DNA from: Psoroptes ovis
Lineage: Eukaryota > Arthropoda > Arachnida > Sarcoptiformes > Psoroptidae
NCBI GenBank assembly: GCA_002943765.1
Contig: PQWQ01000033.1
Coordinates: forward strand, 315,001-379,000
Length of the DNA: 64,000 nt
Direction: 5' to 3'
This document shows, piece by piece, positions 11,713-24,099 of the stretch. Each line of letters starts with the position of its first letter. Position 1 is the stretch's first letter. The position numbers were made by a program, and so were the translations under genes. The notes beneath the pieces were generated by a model. It was given only the letters and a program-made list of their open reading frames with translations, made no database searches and was not told where the DNA came from.

Positions 11713-12072
11713 CTGGCCTTTGAAGGGTCTAGAGGTCATTGAATGATGGGGTTATACATATATAAATAATGATAATTACAATAATAATTTGAAATTTGAA
11801 ACAAATAAACTTTTAATATTTACACATTGATACACAGTGAAATCGATTATTATTAAATTCCTTTCAAGAAGTACAACAACACATGATTCAACATGCACAG
11901 ATACACATCCATACACACCCACAACTGAAAGGGTTATAACCTTATACCTTTGTGTATGAGGTTGGTACCCTTTTATTCGATATACGAGAATTACATGCGA
12001 TCATATATGAAATTTCCAGTTTTTTAATTGATTAATTAATAATTTTAATTAATTCTGTAATTTTTGATTCGA
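11713..12072. other. Convergent 3' intergenic region
   Basis: Lies between the 3' ends of p23 and the first secreted-protein gene. It contains the p23 polyadenylation signal (11804-11809) and a dyad at 11928-11945. Nothing else was seen. Confidence 0.6.
11928..11945. repeat. Short dyad AAAGGGTTATAACCTT
   Basis: AAGG-GTTATAAC-CTT symmetry, centred on GTTATAAC. It is followed by ATACCTTTG, a second half-site. Confidence 0.6.
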
Positions 12073-12588
12073 TTATGGATCATTTCCATGAATAAAATCA
12101 TCATTTAAATTTTCATGATTCATATTGCAAGTGCTGCAAATAGTAATCAAGCCAGTCAGACAGCATTCGGATGATGGTTGGCTGTTGTCATCTTTGATAG
12201 ATGCTGATGATATCAGCACTGGTGAATTACCACCAATCGTTGAACAATTGGCCGGAAAATCGATACATTTAATCGATGGTAGACCATCGATTGTTATGAT
12301 TACGGCCGGGATCGGTCGAATTTTCCAAGGACCTTGACGTTTTGGCTGATTAATCAGACATGATCTCGTGTTCAAAATACATTTTATTCGGTTTCGTTGA
12401 TTGAAATCATTGATCAAATAAGGTTTACTGCGGATATTTAATAAAATACGCGATGATTTGTGTGGTTTCGGAGCTGCAACGAATGATGATCGATCATAGC
12501 TGAATGCTTCAGTTCGATTTAAACCAATACTCATGGTCATCATCAAAGTGATGACTATGATCACCAATGAATTAAAGGTCAAAAACAT
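12073..12588 (-). CDS. Small secreted cysteine-containing protein, paralogue A (unrecognised family)
   Basis: Single-exon gene of 171 aa. I chose the ATG at 12588 because the frame upstream has no other ATG before a stop. Residues 1-23 (MFLTFNSLVIIVITLMMTMS) are a strong signal peptide, so the product is probably secreted. The mature part has eight cysteines: KCILNTRSC, IKCIDFPANC, then ECCLTGLITICSTC, ending in CNMNHENLNDDF. I do not recognise a family. The next gene to the right on the same strand encodes a paralogue sharing KCILN..C, CC-TG-I-C-C and the N-NHE-NDDF tail. Secretion and a cysteine scaffold could mean a cuticle, gut or venom-like role, but nothing in the sequence decides. Alternative: a longer product if an upstream non-coding exon supplies another start. 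Confidence 0.75.
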   Translation of the reverse strand: MFLTFNSLVIIVITLMMTMSIGLNRTEAFSYDRSSFVAAPKPHKSSRILLNIRSKPYLINDFNQRNRIKCILNTRSCLINQPKRQGPWKIRPIPAVIITIDGLPSIKCIDFPANCSTIGGNSPVLISSASIKDDNSQPSSECCLTGLITICSTCNMNHENLNDDFIHGNDP

Positions 12589-14238
12589 TTTTTTGTTCTT
12601 CACCAGCTTCTTGATTGATTATCTATTTTAAACTAACAATAATTTCGATTAGAAAAAAAAAAATGATAAATTTGAAATTTACACTGCAAACTATCAATTT
12701 ATATCTGTGTGTTTGGTTCATTTATTTTGGGCTACAAATATGTGTGCCAATGTCATATGAGATAATTGTTGATTTGAAACATCAATCAAATCAAATTACA
12801 GCAGCATCATAGCCACTAACACCAATGAAAAACAACGTAAACCACAATCAATTACAATATTGTTCAAGTAAGTCATCGAAATTCCATGATCAGTATTTAT
12901 GTGTGTATGTGCAATCCACCAACAATCATTGAAAATTCCATCATCTATTTGTTATAATCTAGCTCCAGAATTCTTTCAAATTAGAATCGATTGATTGATT
13001 GCATACAAATTTTTCAAATACCAGAAAATTAAATCAATCTTTCAATTTCAATTGAAAATTATCAAATTTATATTATTTCTATGATTTCATAACACTTATG
13101 AATGTGTTTTCAAGTTGTTTTGTTTTTCTTTTCTTTCATTCAATCAATTAATAAGATAAGATTTGTTGTTTTAAAACAATAAGTGTGGCTTAAATGATCG
13201 ATACACAATTATAAACAATCGAAAATCAAATTATCACTTAATCAATCAATCAATCGATTGTAATTGTTTTGTACAAAGGCGTAAAAAATGTTTTATTTAA
13301 ATGATTTAATCCATCCAAAATAAATACAAATCAAATCAAAGACATTTTTCTCTTGAAAATACTCAATAAATGAGCTCATAATCATGAGTGAATAGGTAGG
13401 CTAAATACCTGAGAATTAAATTAATGGTTGCGCCAGGTATGAACAATGATTGAATCATGTGATCATGAATCAATGATCAAAGACATTCATCCTGAATGAA
13501 TCAACAGGGATTTTTCCGAATCAACATTTTCCATGGTTTAAATGACCAGTCAAATTCTCAAGGCTGTTGCGCTGTTGTTGCATCAAATGTCCCATTGAAA
13601 ATACATTGTCACGTATGGAAAATCAATGAAAAATTCAAATGGAAATTCACCAATCATCAGTACCAGTATGACGTATTCTCCTATTCGAAAATTGACCATG
13701 GAACACACTCGTTACGTCAATTTACTTTGATTTGAATTTGAGGTAACCACCTATTACATCTGATTACATCATGCAGACATCTTGTATGTCATTGACAATC
13801 ACCGCCTAAATAAATGACTCGTCGCAGATACAAATTGATGACCGTGAATGGTATGAAATTGATCCAAACTAATGAAATGACTGATGATTTCCTACTAGAA
13901 TTATCATTGGATCATCGAATCCATGGTTCACTTCGGTGAGACTACGTGCTAAAATTCAATGAAATTTGACTAATTTTTGATTATATTTATTAGATTCAAA
14001 TGGAAATAATGAGGAATCCATGGTTCACTTCGGTGAGACTACGTGCTAAAATTCAATGAAATTTGACTAATTTTTGATTATATTTATTAGATTCAAATGG
14101 AAATAATGAGATATGTCCATATCGAATAGTTGGAAATGATTAAAATAATTATTTTATTCATTTTATTTGGAATTAAGATAATACTTTTGTTAAGGGAATC
14201 AATCAATCAATCGATTGATTCCTTAAGATCAAATGTAA
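12589..14238. other. Intergenic region between the two secreted-protein genes
   Basis: AT-rich with no supported exon. It should hold paralogue A's promoter and paralogue B's 3' end. It contains a perfect 97-bp tandem duplication at 13917-14110. Minor open frames (12615-12812, 13496-13735) have no features. Confidence 0.55.
13917..14110 (+). repeat. Perfect 97-bp direct tandem duplication
   Basis: Copy 1 is 13917-14013 and copy 2 is 14014-14110. They are identical at every base and begin with GAATCCATGGTTCACTTCGG. The duplication is either very recent, maintained by conversion, or an assembly artefact. It lies about 130 bp beyond the 3' end of paralogue B. Confidence 0.95.
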
Positions 14239-14840
14239 TCAGCCAGGATTATGAAAATCATGATTAAAATCATCATTAAAATCTTCATGATTATTATTAC
14301 AATCAATACAATTGGCAATCGGTATGCCAGTAATGCAACAGATTACTTTTCCACCTCCAGCAGCTGCAGCAGCAGCGGCTGCTGCTGCTGCAGCTGCCAT
14401 TAATCGATTATGATTAATGCGATCAATCACAGCGATCTTGGATGATACGGGTCCTGGCTGTTGTTGTTTGGGCCGTTGATTTTGACCGCATCGATTTGGA
14501 TTCAAAATACATTTCATATGAATTCGTAATCGTAGATAATCGCTTAGACGTCGATGATTATTCGGATCATGATTGCTACAAGGGATTCGAAACTAGAATT
14601 AGATTAATTTTGAATTATGAATCAATCAATGGATATACGGTAATCTTACCTATCGTCATATCGATTCTGATCAAAGTTTCGTCCATCATTCGTTGCTGTT
14701 GTTTGACCAATCGAATTAGTCAATGTCCGTGCATCGACCATCGAAGATCGCCGCTGGTGATGATTGAATGTTTCAAAGGTCATCATTGCCGAAATAACAA
14801 TGACACCGATGATTATCATTGAATTCAATGATAATATCAT
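14239..14840 (-). CDS. Small secreted cysteine-containing protein, paralogue B, with a poly-alanine run
   Basis: Two exons, 14840..14650 and 14575..14239, joined over a 74-bp GT-AG intron give 175 aa. The ATG at 14840 opens a signal peptide (MILSLNSMIIIGVIVISAM). After the splice comes a basic stretch, then KCILNPNRC, a run of 13 alanines written with mixed GCN codons, GGGK, then ICCITGIPIANCIDC and a CNNNHEDFNDDF tail. The cysteine words and tail match paralogue A, about 1.65 kb downstream on the same strand, so this is a tandem duplicate. It differs by having an intron, by the alanine tract and by lacking A's middle cysteine pair (six Cys rather than eight). Function unknown. Mixed codons in the alanine run suggest it is not merely a fresh slippage product. 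Confidence 0.75.
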
Positions 14841-16326
14841 TTTTGTATGTTGCTGCAAATTTGAAAACAATTTCACACAGGTAATAACGGGTCAAATTAT
14901 TGGATACATTGAACAATAATATTTGTTACAACAGTTGAGATCTACTAAGTATCAAATGTATCTAAATTGTTTTAATTAATTTCAATTTCTTTGATCAATT
15001 AAGCCACAAATTAAATCAAATTGTATCAAATCAAAGTCACAAATCGAGCTAAATCAAAATTGAATCAGATTCGAATCAAAATTTTGACAAAATGATCTCA
15101 TTTTCCAGGGCCGATACCTCTTATATACGAGCGATACAATCGAAGCTGTTCGACAACAAGCTCGTATCCATCCAACAACAATTGAAAATCGTATCAACAA
15201 ATAATTAATCCCCACTCGTTATCTTAGTTATCTTAATCCAATTTATCAAAGATATGACACAATAAACACCATAAACGCCTGCAGATACCTGAAAGTTATG
15301 TGTTGTAATGTAATCAAATGAATGACAAATCGTATCAATCAGTCAAATCAATCAATTGGATCTCGATCAATGTACTGTAATGTGTACCATGTGGTACATG
15401 ACTAGTTGGCGGATTAATCGAAAATCCAATCGAATTGAATCAATTGTTGATCGATACCCAAAAAATCAACTGATCAGTTAATTGATTGATCGATTGACTG
15501 ATTCGATTGATCAGTCAATTGCGTGTTTACAGGTAGCAACCTATCGGCAATTGTTTGTTTTCCGATTTCCGAGGAAATTTTCCATGTTTCCAATGTTTGA
15601 TTTACTGGTTACTTGTCGTATTTGACTTGTCACACTTTTGACGAAGCATCTTAAGTCTTACATAATGAATGTTGTAAATACCGTGTAAATATGAGATGAG
15701 TTGTTTACCCAAACACATCTTAAGAGTCTTAATTTTTGATTTGTTTTGATTTTTCGACTTATATTGATTTCCAGGTGTGAAATCAATCAATCAATCAATG
15801 ATGATTATCGATTACAAGTCATTTGATCCATTGATTGATTGACTGATTGATATATTGTTTGTTTGATTGATTAACGTATTTAATTGATTAATCGTAGTTG
15901 ATTTAATCGTCATTTGTTTTCTTTGAAAAATTCTAACGTAATCATGATTAATCACAGTTACCAATCAACCCAGAGAGGCAATAAAATCGATTGATTCTCA
16001 TTTTCAATCATCAAGTCTCTTGGACTTTTGAATCCATAAGGAATGTGACCACATATTTTTTTGGTGGCCTTAAAATGCCGAAAAATGAATAAATAAACAC
16101 TCAAGAAACCAGATTTATTGTGTTTGTTTCAATCAAATTGAATCAAATTCCATTAAATCAATTTAAATGATATGATTTTATAAAAAAAGTCTAAAAATAT
16201 TTGTCAAAGCAACAGGTGTGAAGGTTAACATTGATCAAATTATTGTCTCAGCAGTGATAACCTTCGCTTTTGGCTTTGATTTTTGTGTTTTAAATTTTTT
16301 GTTTTTTGGCTTTGAAATTTCAAAAA
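14841..16326. other. Divergent intergenic region, secreted paralogue B / aldo-keto reductase
   Basis: No exon supported. It should contain both promoters. A GATC/TGATTGA-rich palindromic patch lies at about 15469-15522, and TCAA/TTGA repeats are frequent. A 62-codon minus-strand frame at 15602-15790 has no features. Confidence 0.5.
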
Positions 16327-17445
16327 ATGGAAACCAAATTTTACAATGGAAACACGATCCCGGTGATTGGAGGTTTGTTGATTGATTTCAATGGAATTTC
16401 ATTGAAACATTTCTCTCATTTCGATTAGTTGGAACATATCTGATGAGAAATGAAGACGAATTGAATTCGATTTTGGCCGAATCCATACGAATCGGGTATC
16501 GAATGATTGGTAAATTGATTGATTCTGGTCATTTTCAACAATTTAATTTGATATCTTTGTATCCACAGATACGGCCGCTGTCTATCGAAATGAACAAATA
16601 ATTGGAAATTTTCTTGAAAATCAGCTGCCAAAGATATCCTCGTTGAATCGTCAAGATTTATTCATCACAACCAAATTGAGTCCATCGGATCAAGGCCGTG
16701 GAAATTGTCGCCGGGCCATTATGGAATCGTTGAAACGTTTAAAGCTTTCATCCGTTGATTTAGTGCTGATTCATTTTCCTGGTAGTAGCCGTTCGGCACA
16801 GAATAGCTCGAAAAATGCTGAAAATCGTAAAGGTTCATGGCAAGATTTGGAAGAGCTTCAAGATGAAGGTTTAGTGAAAAATATTGGTGTATCGAATTAC
16901 ACTGTTAGACATCTGGAAGAACTGCTTGGTTATGCAAGGATTAAACCTGTTATTAATCAGGTAAAACAATTTCGATTGTAATCGATTTAATCGAAAATTC
17001 ATTGATCAAATTACTCAATGAACAGATTGAAATACATCCACTTTATTATCCCCGGGAATTAATCGATTATTGCCGTAAGCAATCGATCATTGTACAAGCA
17101 TATTCATCGCTTGGGTCGCGAGATGGTTGGCCAATTTTGTCACAGAATCAGGTGATCAAAGAAATGGCAGCCAAATATGACCGAACAGTGGCCCAAATTT
17201 TGCTTAAATGGGCTCTGCAACATGATTTCTGTGAGTTTAATTCTTTGAAACCTCCTTTAATCATCTCAAATTGTCAAATCATTCAATCCATCCATGCAGG
17301 CATTATACCGAAAACCTCCAAATTGGACCGACTTAAATCGAATTTTCAATTGTTTGATTTCAAAATATCTGAGGAAGACATGAACCGCCTCGATGATTTG
17401 AATGAAAATCGTAAATTTTGTTGGGATCCCGAGCCGGTTCTTTGA
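16327..17445 (+). CDS. Aldo-keto reductase
   Basis: NAD(P)H-dependent reductase of carbonyl substrates; the exact substrate cannot be read from sequence. Five exons: 16327..16372, 16429..16509, 16569..16960, 17026..17230 and 17300..17445, with GT-AG introns of 56-69 bp, give 289 aa, a normal length. The barrel starts with the glycine turn around IPVIGVGT. The catalytic tetrad is complete: D43 (in DTAAVY), Y48, K78 (TTKLS) and H111 (LVLIHFPG). Later landmarks are GVSNY, the NQ-IEIHP strand, AYSSLGS and the cofactor motif IPKTS. The C-terminal loop that sets specificity is short and ends WDPEPVL. It is closest in style to the small-animal AKR1-like group, though a finer call would need alignment. 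AGK follows 177 bp downstream in the same direction. Confidence 0.95.
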
Positions 17446-17622
17446 TGAAAAATCAACTAAAATTCATGCATTAACCTTTTTAACCTTCGTCCTATCGTAT
17501 TTGGACGGCAATCGAATCTTTTCCAAAATGTAAACATTGTCACATGTTTTTTCAAATTCAAAAATTTTTAAAAATTCTCATTCATGTATTTTCAATGGAA
17601 ATTTGATGTATCAAAATAAAAA

Positions 17623-19172
17623 ATGTCCAAAATTATTAAAATTGTCCGAACCCTAAGAAATCATTGGAAAAAATCAATATTTTTTTCGGCTGTAGCTGTT
17701 TGGGGTGCCAATTTTGGCTATGGTAGATATGTTGAATTTAATTTAATGAAAGCATATTGTAAAGAAGCTTTGGTATGATTTGGATTATGTTTACCTGAAT
17801 TTAATTCAATTTCTTGAATCCACATAGAAATATGGTGAAGCCAAGCTTGGTCCAGCGGAACAAGCAAGACATATCACTGTATTGCTCAATCCAGTAGCGA
17901 ATAAACGTAAAGGAAAATCTGATTATGAAAAATATTGTGCACCATTATTCCATCTGGCAGGCATCAGAGTATCGGTTGTAACTGTTGAAGCTGAAGGACA
18001 AGTAAAAGATTTAATGGAAATAATGAACAATACCGATTGTGTAGTCCTAGCTGGTGGTGATGGTACCGTTCATGAAGCAATAACCGGATTACTTCGACGT
18101 CAAGATTCATTTGATGCCATACGTAAATACCCGATCGGTATATTGCCGATTGGTCGCAATAATTTTATATCATATGAATTAAATTCCAACATTTTTAATC
18201 CATCTGTTGATCGTCGAGTAAAAATATTGGCTGAAAGTTCAATGGCAATCATTCGAGAAACCCTTACGGCCATGAATGTCATGGAAATTCGTGGTGATGA
18301 ACGACATAGTCGACCAGTTTATTCAATTGGCCGAATTAATATTGGACAAATACAACATGTTCTACAAAGAGTAGATGAATATTGGTATCTTGGACAGCGA
18401 CTGAAGCCATATTTGGCTCTTTTCTGTCAATCATTCAGAAATCTGAATGAAAAATGGAATCAAAATGAGCCGATATTGATCCATTATACTAAACCATGCC
18501 AGGGTTGTTCAAAATGTTTGAATAATTATCAAACATTGATCAAATCAGTCGAAGACAATGATCAGAATAAATTAAGAAACACATCGGCCAATAAGCGTTG
18601 GTGGTCTTCATTCATGCCGCTGTCAAAACAATCGACTGAAATTAATCCAATCTATGAACAAAATAAACGACGATTAGAATCAATGCGAAACACCATGAAT
18701 GATGAATGTGATCGAGTCGAAACAATCAATTTACCGGTCAAAAATATCATCATAGAAAACACCAAGAAAAATCTGATGGAAATGTTCGTTCATTCGAATG
18801 AATTGGATCGTTGGTCATTCATTAGCGAAGGGTTAGTGATTATTTGGATTAATTAACTGATCAATTAAATTATTAATTAATTGAATTTATTCGAATCTTC
18901 ACAGGGTACGAATGTACCAGAATAGACCGCTGGAACAGGCTCAAAGAGTGCAGATGAAAAGCTGTCGAATACATTTGAAGCCGATCGATGATAATGGACC
19001 TTCGATCCAGAATGAATCAAGGATCAAAGAGGTGAATGATGATGATAACACTGAAGAATCAGATGTACCACAACAATGGATGTCGATCGATAATGAATAT
19101 TATGAAATGCCAATCGAAAAAATTGATTTGAAAATTTTACCTGAAAATATTAATATTTATCATTCGAAATAG
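17623..19172 (+). CDS. AGK: Acylglycerol kinase, mitochondrial
   Basis: Phosphorylates monoacylglycerol and diacylglycerol to lysophosphatidic and phosphatidic acid. In animals it also forms part of the TIM22 inner-membrane carrier translocase, independently of kinase activity (family knowledge). Three exons: 17623..17772, 17828..18831 and 18905..19172, with GT-AG introns of 55 and 73 bp, give 473 aa against about 420 in vertebrates. The N-terminus has the diagnostic TLRNHWKK, then a membrane segment (about 18-34). The diacylglycerol-kinase-type catalytic domain shows LLNPVANKRKGK, the nucleotide-binding GGDGT (126-130), TGLLRR and PIGILPIG. YWYLG follows, and the end EYYEMPIEKIDLKILP matches the family tail. 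The extra length falls mainly in the middle, where PCQGCSKC places three cysteines in a CxxCxxC pattern that I do not recall from vertebrate AGK. Confidence 0.97.
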
Positions 19173-19696
19173 TGGATTGGTGGTGGTGGTTAGGGCCACA
19201 ACAACCACACGACCCAATAACCAAATCGAATCGTAATTTTTTAAAAGGATGAAAAGTGGGATATTTAGTTAATTTCATAAATCAATCAATGAATCCATGA
19301 CAATTCAAATGTAATTTATTATGTAAATTTTTATGTAAATCTGATCTGATCCAATATGTATGTGTAGCATTTTATCTTGTATAATTGTGCCTATCGGACT
19401 ATCAGTTTTTTTCGTTTAAAAATTAATTTAAATATAGAACAATCGATTGTCGAAAAGGGAACAAGGAAAAAATCATTAATCATTTCAATTATTATTATTA
19501 TTTTTGTAAAAATAATAATTATCAAAATTATTTCCATTAAAAACAATGGTAATTATAGCTATATGGAAATTAATAGACTTGTATGTTCTTGTCAAACGAA
19601 GGTTTAAAAATAAATTTTGACAATTATTCATTTATTTCATCTGATTTTTTGAAAAATGAAAAGATTTGTGCCTCTCATTTAAATTCACATGTAATA

Positions 19697-19775
19697 TAGT
19701 TGTCCGAAAAGTTCATTCCGCTTAATCCGATAGAGTTGCTTATGAAAATCGGCAAGAACTTTCCGGACAATCTAA
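19697..19775. mobile_element. Mariner-type MITE, subfamily A, eroded left end
   Basis: TAGTTGTCC ... GGACAATCTAA; internal CATTCCGCTTAATCCGATAG. It lies about 525 bp downstream of AGK. Confidence 0.8.
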
Positions 19776-22325
19776 TAAATTCATGCATGTTATAAGCATT
19801 TAATGTGTGTATGTAGAACAAAAGTCAAGTTTAATTAATTGAAAAAGATGAATTAATTAATTGATTAATTCATTTTCAATTTTGTTTTTGAAAGCATTTA
19901 TTATTTATAAAAAATGAACAATTTTACAGCTTAAATTATATCCAAAAAATAGCATTCAAATACACAGGTAAGCACTGATTATTATTGTTGTGTTTTGACT
20001 GTTATATACAAATGAATATATGTCACTGATATTATCATTATTATTATGATCATCATAATCAAAATTATCATAGCATTCAATCGTGCTAATAGTGTTGTTA
20101 CATGAGTTTTCATTAATATTTAAATTTAAATGAAGAAAAATATTTTCATTTTTCCAATTCATTCATTCAAATCACGAATCAATGAACAATTAATCAATGA
20201 AAATCAATGATTATTAATCAAAATCATTTTTCAAAATCAATTATCAGTATTTTTTCATATCAAATATTCAAAACATGAAAGTGAATGGAGAATTTCACAT
20301 TGAAAATTGATCTAATTTATTATTTCACCGTCTGAATCAAAACAATCAAAAACTTGCTTAAATGTTTTATTACTACTTTCTAAAGACTATTTGTGAAGCT
20401 ATTCCAATTGACTAACATTGATTTTTCGAATGCAAATTCATTTTGAATTCATTGAAATTCAGCCGAATTCAATTGAAATTCAGTTCAAAACGAGTTTGTT
20501 TCCATAGAAAGTTTCGGCTTTCTTTATTTACAAATTTGTTTCAATTCAATTCAATTCAGCCATCCATCCTCAATTTTCAATTCAATACAATTCAGTCTTC
20601 AAAGAAATTCAAATATTTCCAAGAATTTAACCTTATTCATTTCATTCATTCAATCAACTGGCTTAAACATCAAAGCAGCCATTCACCAACAGTCATCATC
20701 AAATCAACCTTAGATTCATCCATCTATATTTCCATATCATATCCTGATTCATGCACCCACATAGTTCCAAGAAAATCTAGTCGAACAAACAAAGAATCGC
20801 ATAGGTCTTAGCAATTCACTAAAACACATTGATTCATTCATTCAATAAATGGTTTAATTCAATTTAAAATTTGTTTCTTTCCTCCATGAACAAATTCCAC
20901 ATTTGTACATTGTAAATTAATAAATGGATGAATCAATGAATGAATAATGATAACGATAATAATTGGTAAAATGAATGATAATAAATGTCCATATTTGTAC
21001 ACCTATTCGTACAAATATCTTTATGTTTTTCCAAAGACCGAAAAAAAAGATGTGAAATGATATATATTTATTATTATTATCTCGCTTAATTCATTCATTT
21101 ATTATCCATGAATGAATGAATTTCACTTTGAATAATATTTTTTCAATTCCGCATTCAAAAAAAAAAAAAAAAAATTGTTTCAAATTGAATTTTTTCAATT
21201 TTACGAGATAAAATTCCCACTCGAAATCTCGCGCTGCGCGAGCTTTGCGCTTTCTTTTGAGCTTTACTTTTTCAATTTCTTCCAATTTTCTTCAGCTTTC
21301 TTCTGCTGCATAACTCCCTTTTTAAACTTCCTTAAAAATAAAAATTCAAACACGATTCAACGAAAAAAGATTTTCGTTCGAAACATCTTCGAATTGGAGG
21401 CAGAAAGATAATAAAAACTTGCGCGGTATCATCTTTGAGAAAGTATCATCTTCAAAAGAAAAAATCACTTTTACTACACTTTTGCTTATGCTACAAATTT
21501 GACATTTTGATGAATGGATTTGACGATTTTCAAAATTGTTGTTTTCTTTTTCCTTTGAACAATTTTTGATTTTAATTTGAATTTTTAAATTTGAATTTCT
21601 TCCATTGAAAATACATTAATTTCAATGTATTCGCTATGGCCACATAAACAATTAGCTATCAACCAACAAGCCATAAACACCAAGCCAAATAAACTAATTT
21701 CCATTTTTCATCCATTGCAGCTTTATTCAAAAATTATTCACAAAATGATTTTCAAAACATCATAAAAATCAATGAATTAAAATCACACATTAAATTCAAT
21801 AGATTATCACCCATTATTATCAATAGATTTCAATAGACAAAGCCTCATAAAGTCTCCATGAACTTCGTAAACCGAGATAGACTACGTAGATTCAAAGACT
21901 TTTAGATGAAATCTTTGCAAATACATTCCATTAATATGATCACTATTATTATTACCATGATTACAATGTGATTACAATCACTATTATTTCGATGATTATT
22001 GCAACATTTATGCAACATCAAGCAAAATACATCGAATCGAAAACGTCGTACATAAATCGACCGGTGTATCGATCAAATTTTTGCTCAAAAATCCCGCATT
22101 CAAACTGTCACCAATTATCAAAAACAATAGAAAACAATAGAAACTTGCCCGTGTCAGACTCGGGCTGAGCAAGCTGCAAGCAATTCCAACCAAACGCTTC
22201 CATCACGTTGGCCACTGCTAAACCGGTGGCAAACATGAAATACTGTTTTATTGTTGTTGTATCCGTGATAATTATTATATTTTACATGTGTTACAGACAA
22301 ATACTTGTGCATTGTCGATTTAATA

Positions 22326-22405
22326 TTAGATTGTCCGATAAGTGCTTGCCGATTTTCTCATGATTCTCTATGATATAATCGGCAAAAACTTTTCGGACAA
22401 CCTAA
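22326..22405. mobile_element. Mariner-type MITE, subfamily B
   Basis: TTAGATTGTCC ... GGACAACCTAA, preceded by TA. Arms extend to about 30 bp with GCCGATT / AATCGGC inside. Confidence 0.85.
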
Positions 22406-22596
22406 ATATTAAATCGATTATTACGACCATTATTATTATGGGCTGTTTTGATGTTACTGTTGTTGTTGTTTATGGCGAAACAATTTCAAAATTTTCTCTT
22501 CCTGGAAACATTTTCCCTGTAAATTGAATTGAATTCAACGACGAATCAGCATCATCACAGCCATAATGGTAATGATAATGTGGCGTTCTAATATAT

Positions 22597-22679
22597 TTAG
22601 GTTGTCCGAAAAGTTTTGGCCGATTTTCATTGAGCAACTCTATTGTGATTAAGTGGAATGAACTTTTCGGACAATCTAA
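22597..22679. mobile_element. Mariner-type MITE, subfamily A (reverse orientation)
   Basis: TTAGGTTGTCC ... GGACAATCTAA, containing GAGCAACTC and TTAAG near the right arm. It lies about 190 bp from the previous copy. Confidence 0.85.
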
Positions 22680-23122
22680 ACGCAACATGGTTTTCACCTG
22701 GTCATTTTCTCTGATTCGCATGATTACTGTAGTCATTGTCAGTTATAATCAGTCATTGAATTGATTCAAAAAATTTCCATTTTTTCTCTGTTGCAATTTC
22801 GATAAGAAACACACACGGGTTTCACACGAATTGTTGTTTATTTATTCGCTGGAATTGTACAATGGTTAAGCAAACTGCAATGCAACCGCACTGCTGCCAC
22901 GCCTGCTGTACGATCATTATCATTATGATGATGACAATTGATGAAATACATTTTCGAAGCTTTAATCCTCTCTTACATTTGAGACTGTCTGATGATTCAA
23001 TTCTTGTTTTGATTTTTCTCAGTGAAATTTCGCATTCATTCATTCACAAAAAACAAGAGAGAAATGTCATTGACTAACCCTTTGATTGCTTCAAGCAAGT
23101 GTGTAAAGCCTTTGGAGCCCGT

Positions 23123-23149
23123 AAGGCGCCCGTCGAGCGCAAAGAGCCC
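23123..23149 (+). repeat. GGCGCC / CGAGYGCAAAG family copy
   Basis: AAGGCGCCCGTCGAGCGCAAAG-type sequence, a GC-rich word in AT-rich surroundings. It matches copies at 28277, 29903, 38609 and 56931. Confidence 0.6.
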
Positions 23150-23333
23150 TGGGCATTTCATTGATTTCATGGAATTTTCGCTTGTGGAAATTCATGGAAA
23201 TTCATTTGTGCGAATTCATAGAACTCCAGGCGAAAATTAATCTGATTCATTGCCCTTTGTAAACTGTTTTGATTTCAAAAATTGATTCAAAACGATTAAT
23301 CAAATTATATTCAAAAATCACAATTCAATTATA

Positions 23334-23417
23334 TTAGTTTGTCCAAAAAGTTCATTCGGCTTAAACTCAATAGAATTGCTCAATGAAAATCGGTCAAAAC
23401 TTTCCGGGACAATCTAA
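23334..23417. mobile_element. Mariner-type MITE, subfamily A
   Basis: TTAGTTTGTCC ... GGGACAATCTAA; internal TCATTCGGCTTAA. Both ends are slightly diverged. Confidence 0.8.
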
Positions 23418-24019
23418 TAAAATAAAATAATTTCACAGATTTTCAAATTTTCAAAATAATAATTTTCAAATCCATCAATAATAATAACAGGTTATGTACG
23501 TGTTTTTATAATACGTGTTCGCATTGATTTATTCATTGAATATTTGAAATAATTTAATTTGAGATAATTCGAGGTAATTGGATTATAATTTCCATAATGT
23601 TTTTTGAATTGGATTTTGTTCCAATTTTCACAATTGTGATTTGAATCTCGAATTTTGCTGATTTCGAATTGAAAAATTCAAATCACATCTTTGACCTTGT
23701 CATTGGTTTGTGTGGATTTGTATGAAGCAAACGAACTAACACAAATTTTTGATCCAGTGAATAATGGATTATTATTATTATTGTTCAATCATTTTTGATA
23801 ATCGAGCGCCAATGTGTGTGTGCCGTTGTTGTGATTGTTTCTGATTCAATCAAATCACAATCAAAACAACAATAATCGTTTCGAACGTGTTTTTCAAATG
23901 ATAATCATTTCTCTCTGTGTATTTTTTGTTCGATAATAATAAATCACGTATGATTTGATTAATTTTTGATTGAAATTTGTGTTTGTGTTTATCACTGAAA
24001 TTAATCAAAAATCAATCTA

Positions 24020-24099
24020 TTAGGCTGTCCGAAAAGTTCATTACGCTTAATCCGATAGAGTTGCTCATGAAATTCGGCCAAAACTTTCCGGACAAGTAA
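24020..24099. mobile_element. Mariner-type MITE, subfamily A, eroded right end
   Basis: TTAGGCTGTCC ... CCGGACAAGTAAA. The core CTTAATCCGATAGAGTTGCTC is intact, but the right terminus has lost CCTAA. Confidence 0.8.

Noticed and set aside
12589..12603. A longer N-terminus for secreted paralogue A, starting at a GTG
   Set aside because: Eukaryotic nuclear genes initiate at ATG; the GTG is preceded by an in-frame stop, and the ATG at 12588 begins a clean signal peptide. The same reasoning moved paralogue B's start from 14876 to 14840.
20443..20811. 122-codon plus-strand frame rich in F, S, I and N
   Set aside because: It consists of CAATTCAATTCA-type repeats and shows no domain or splice context.
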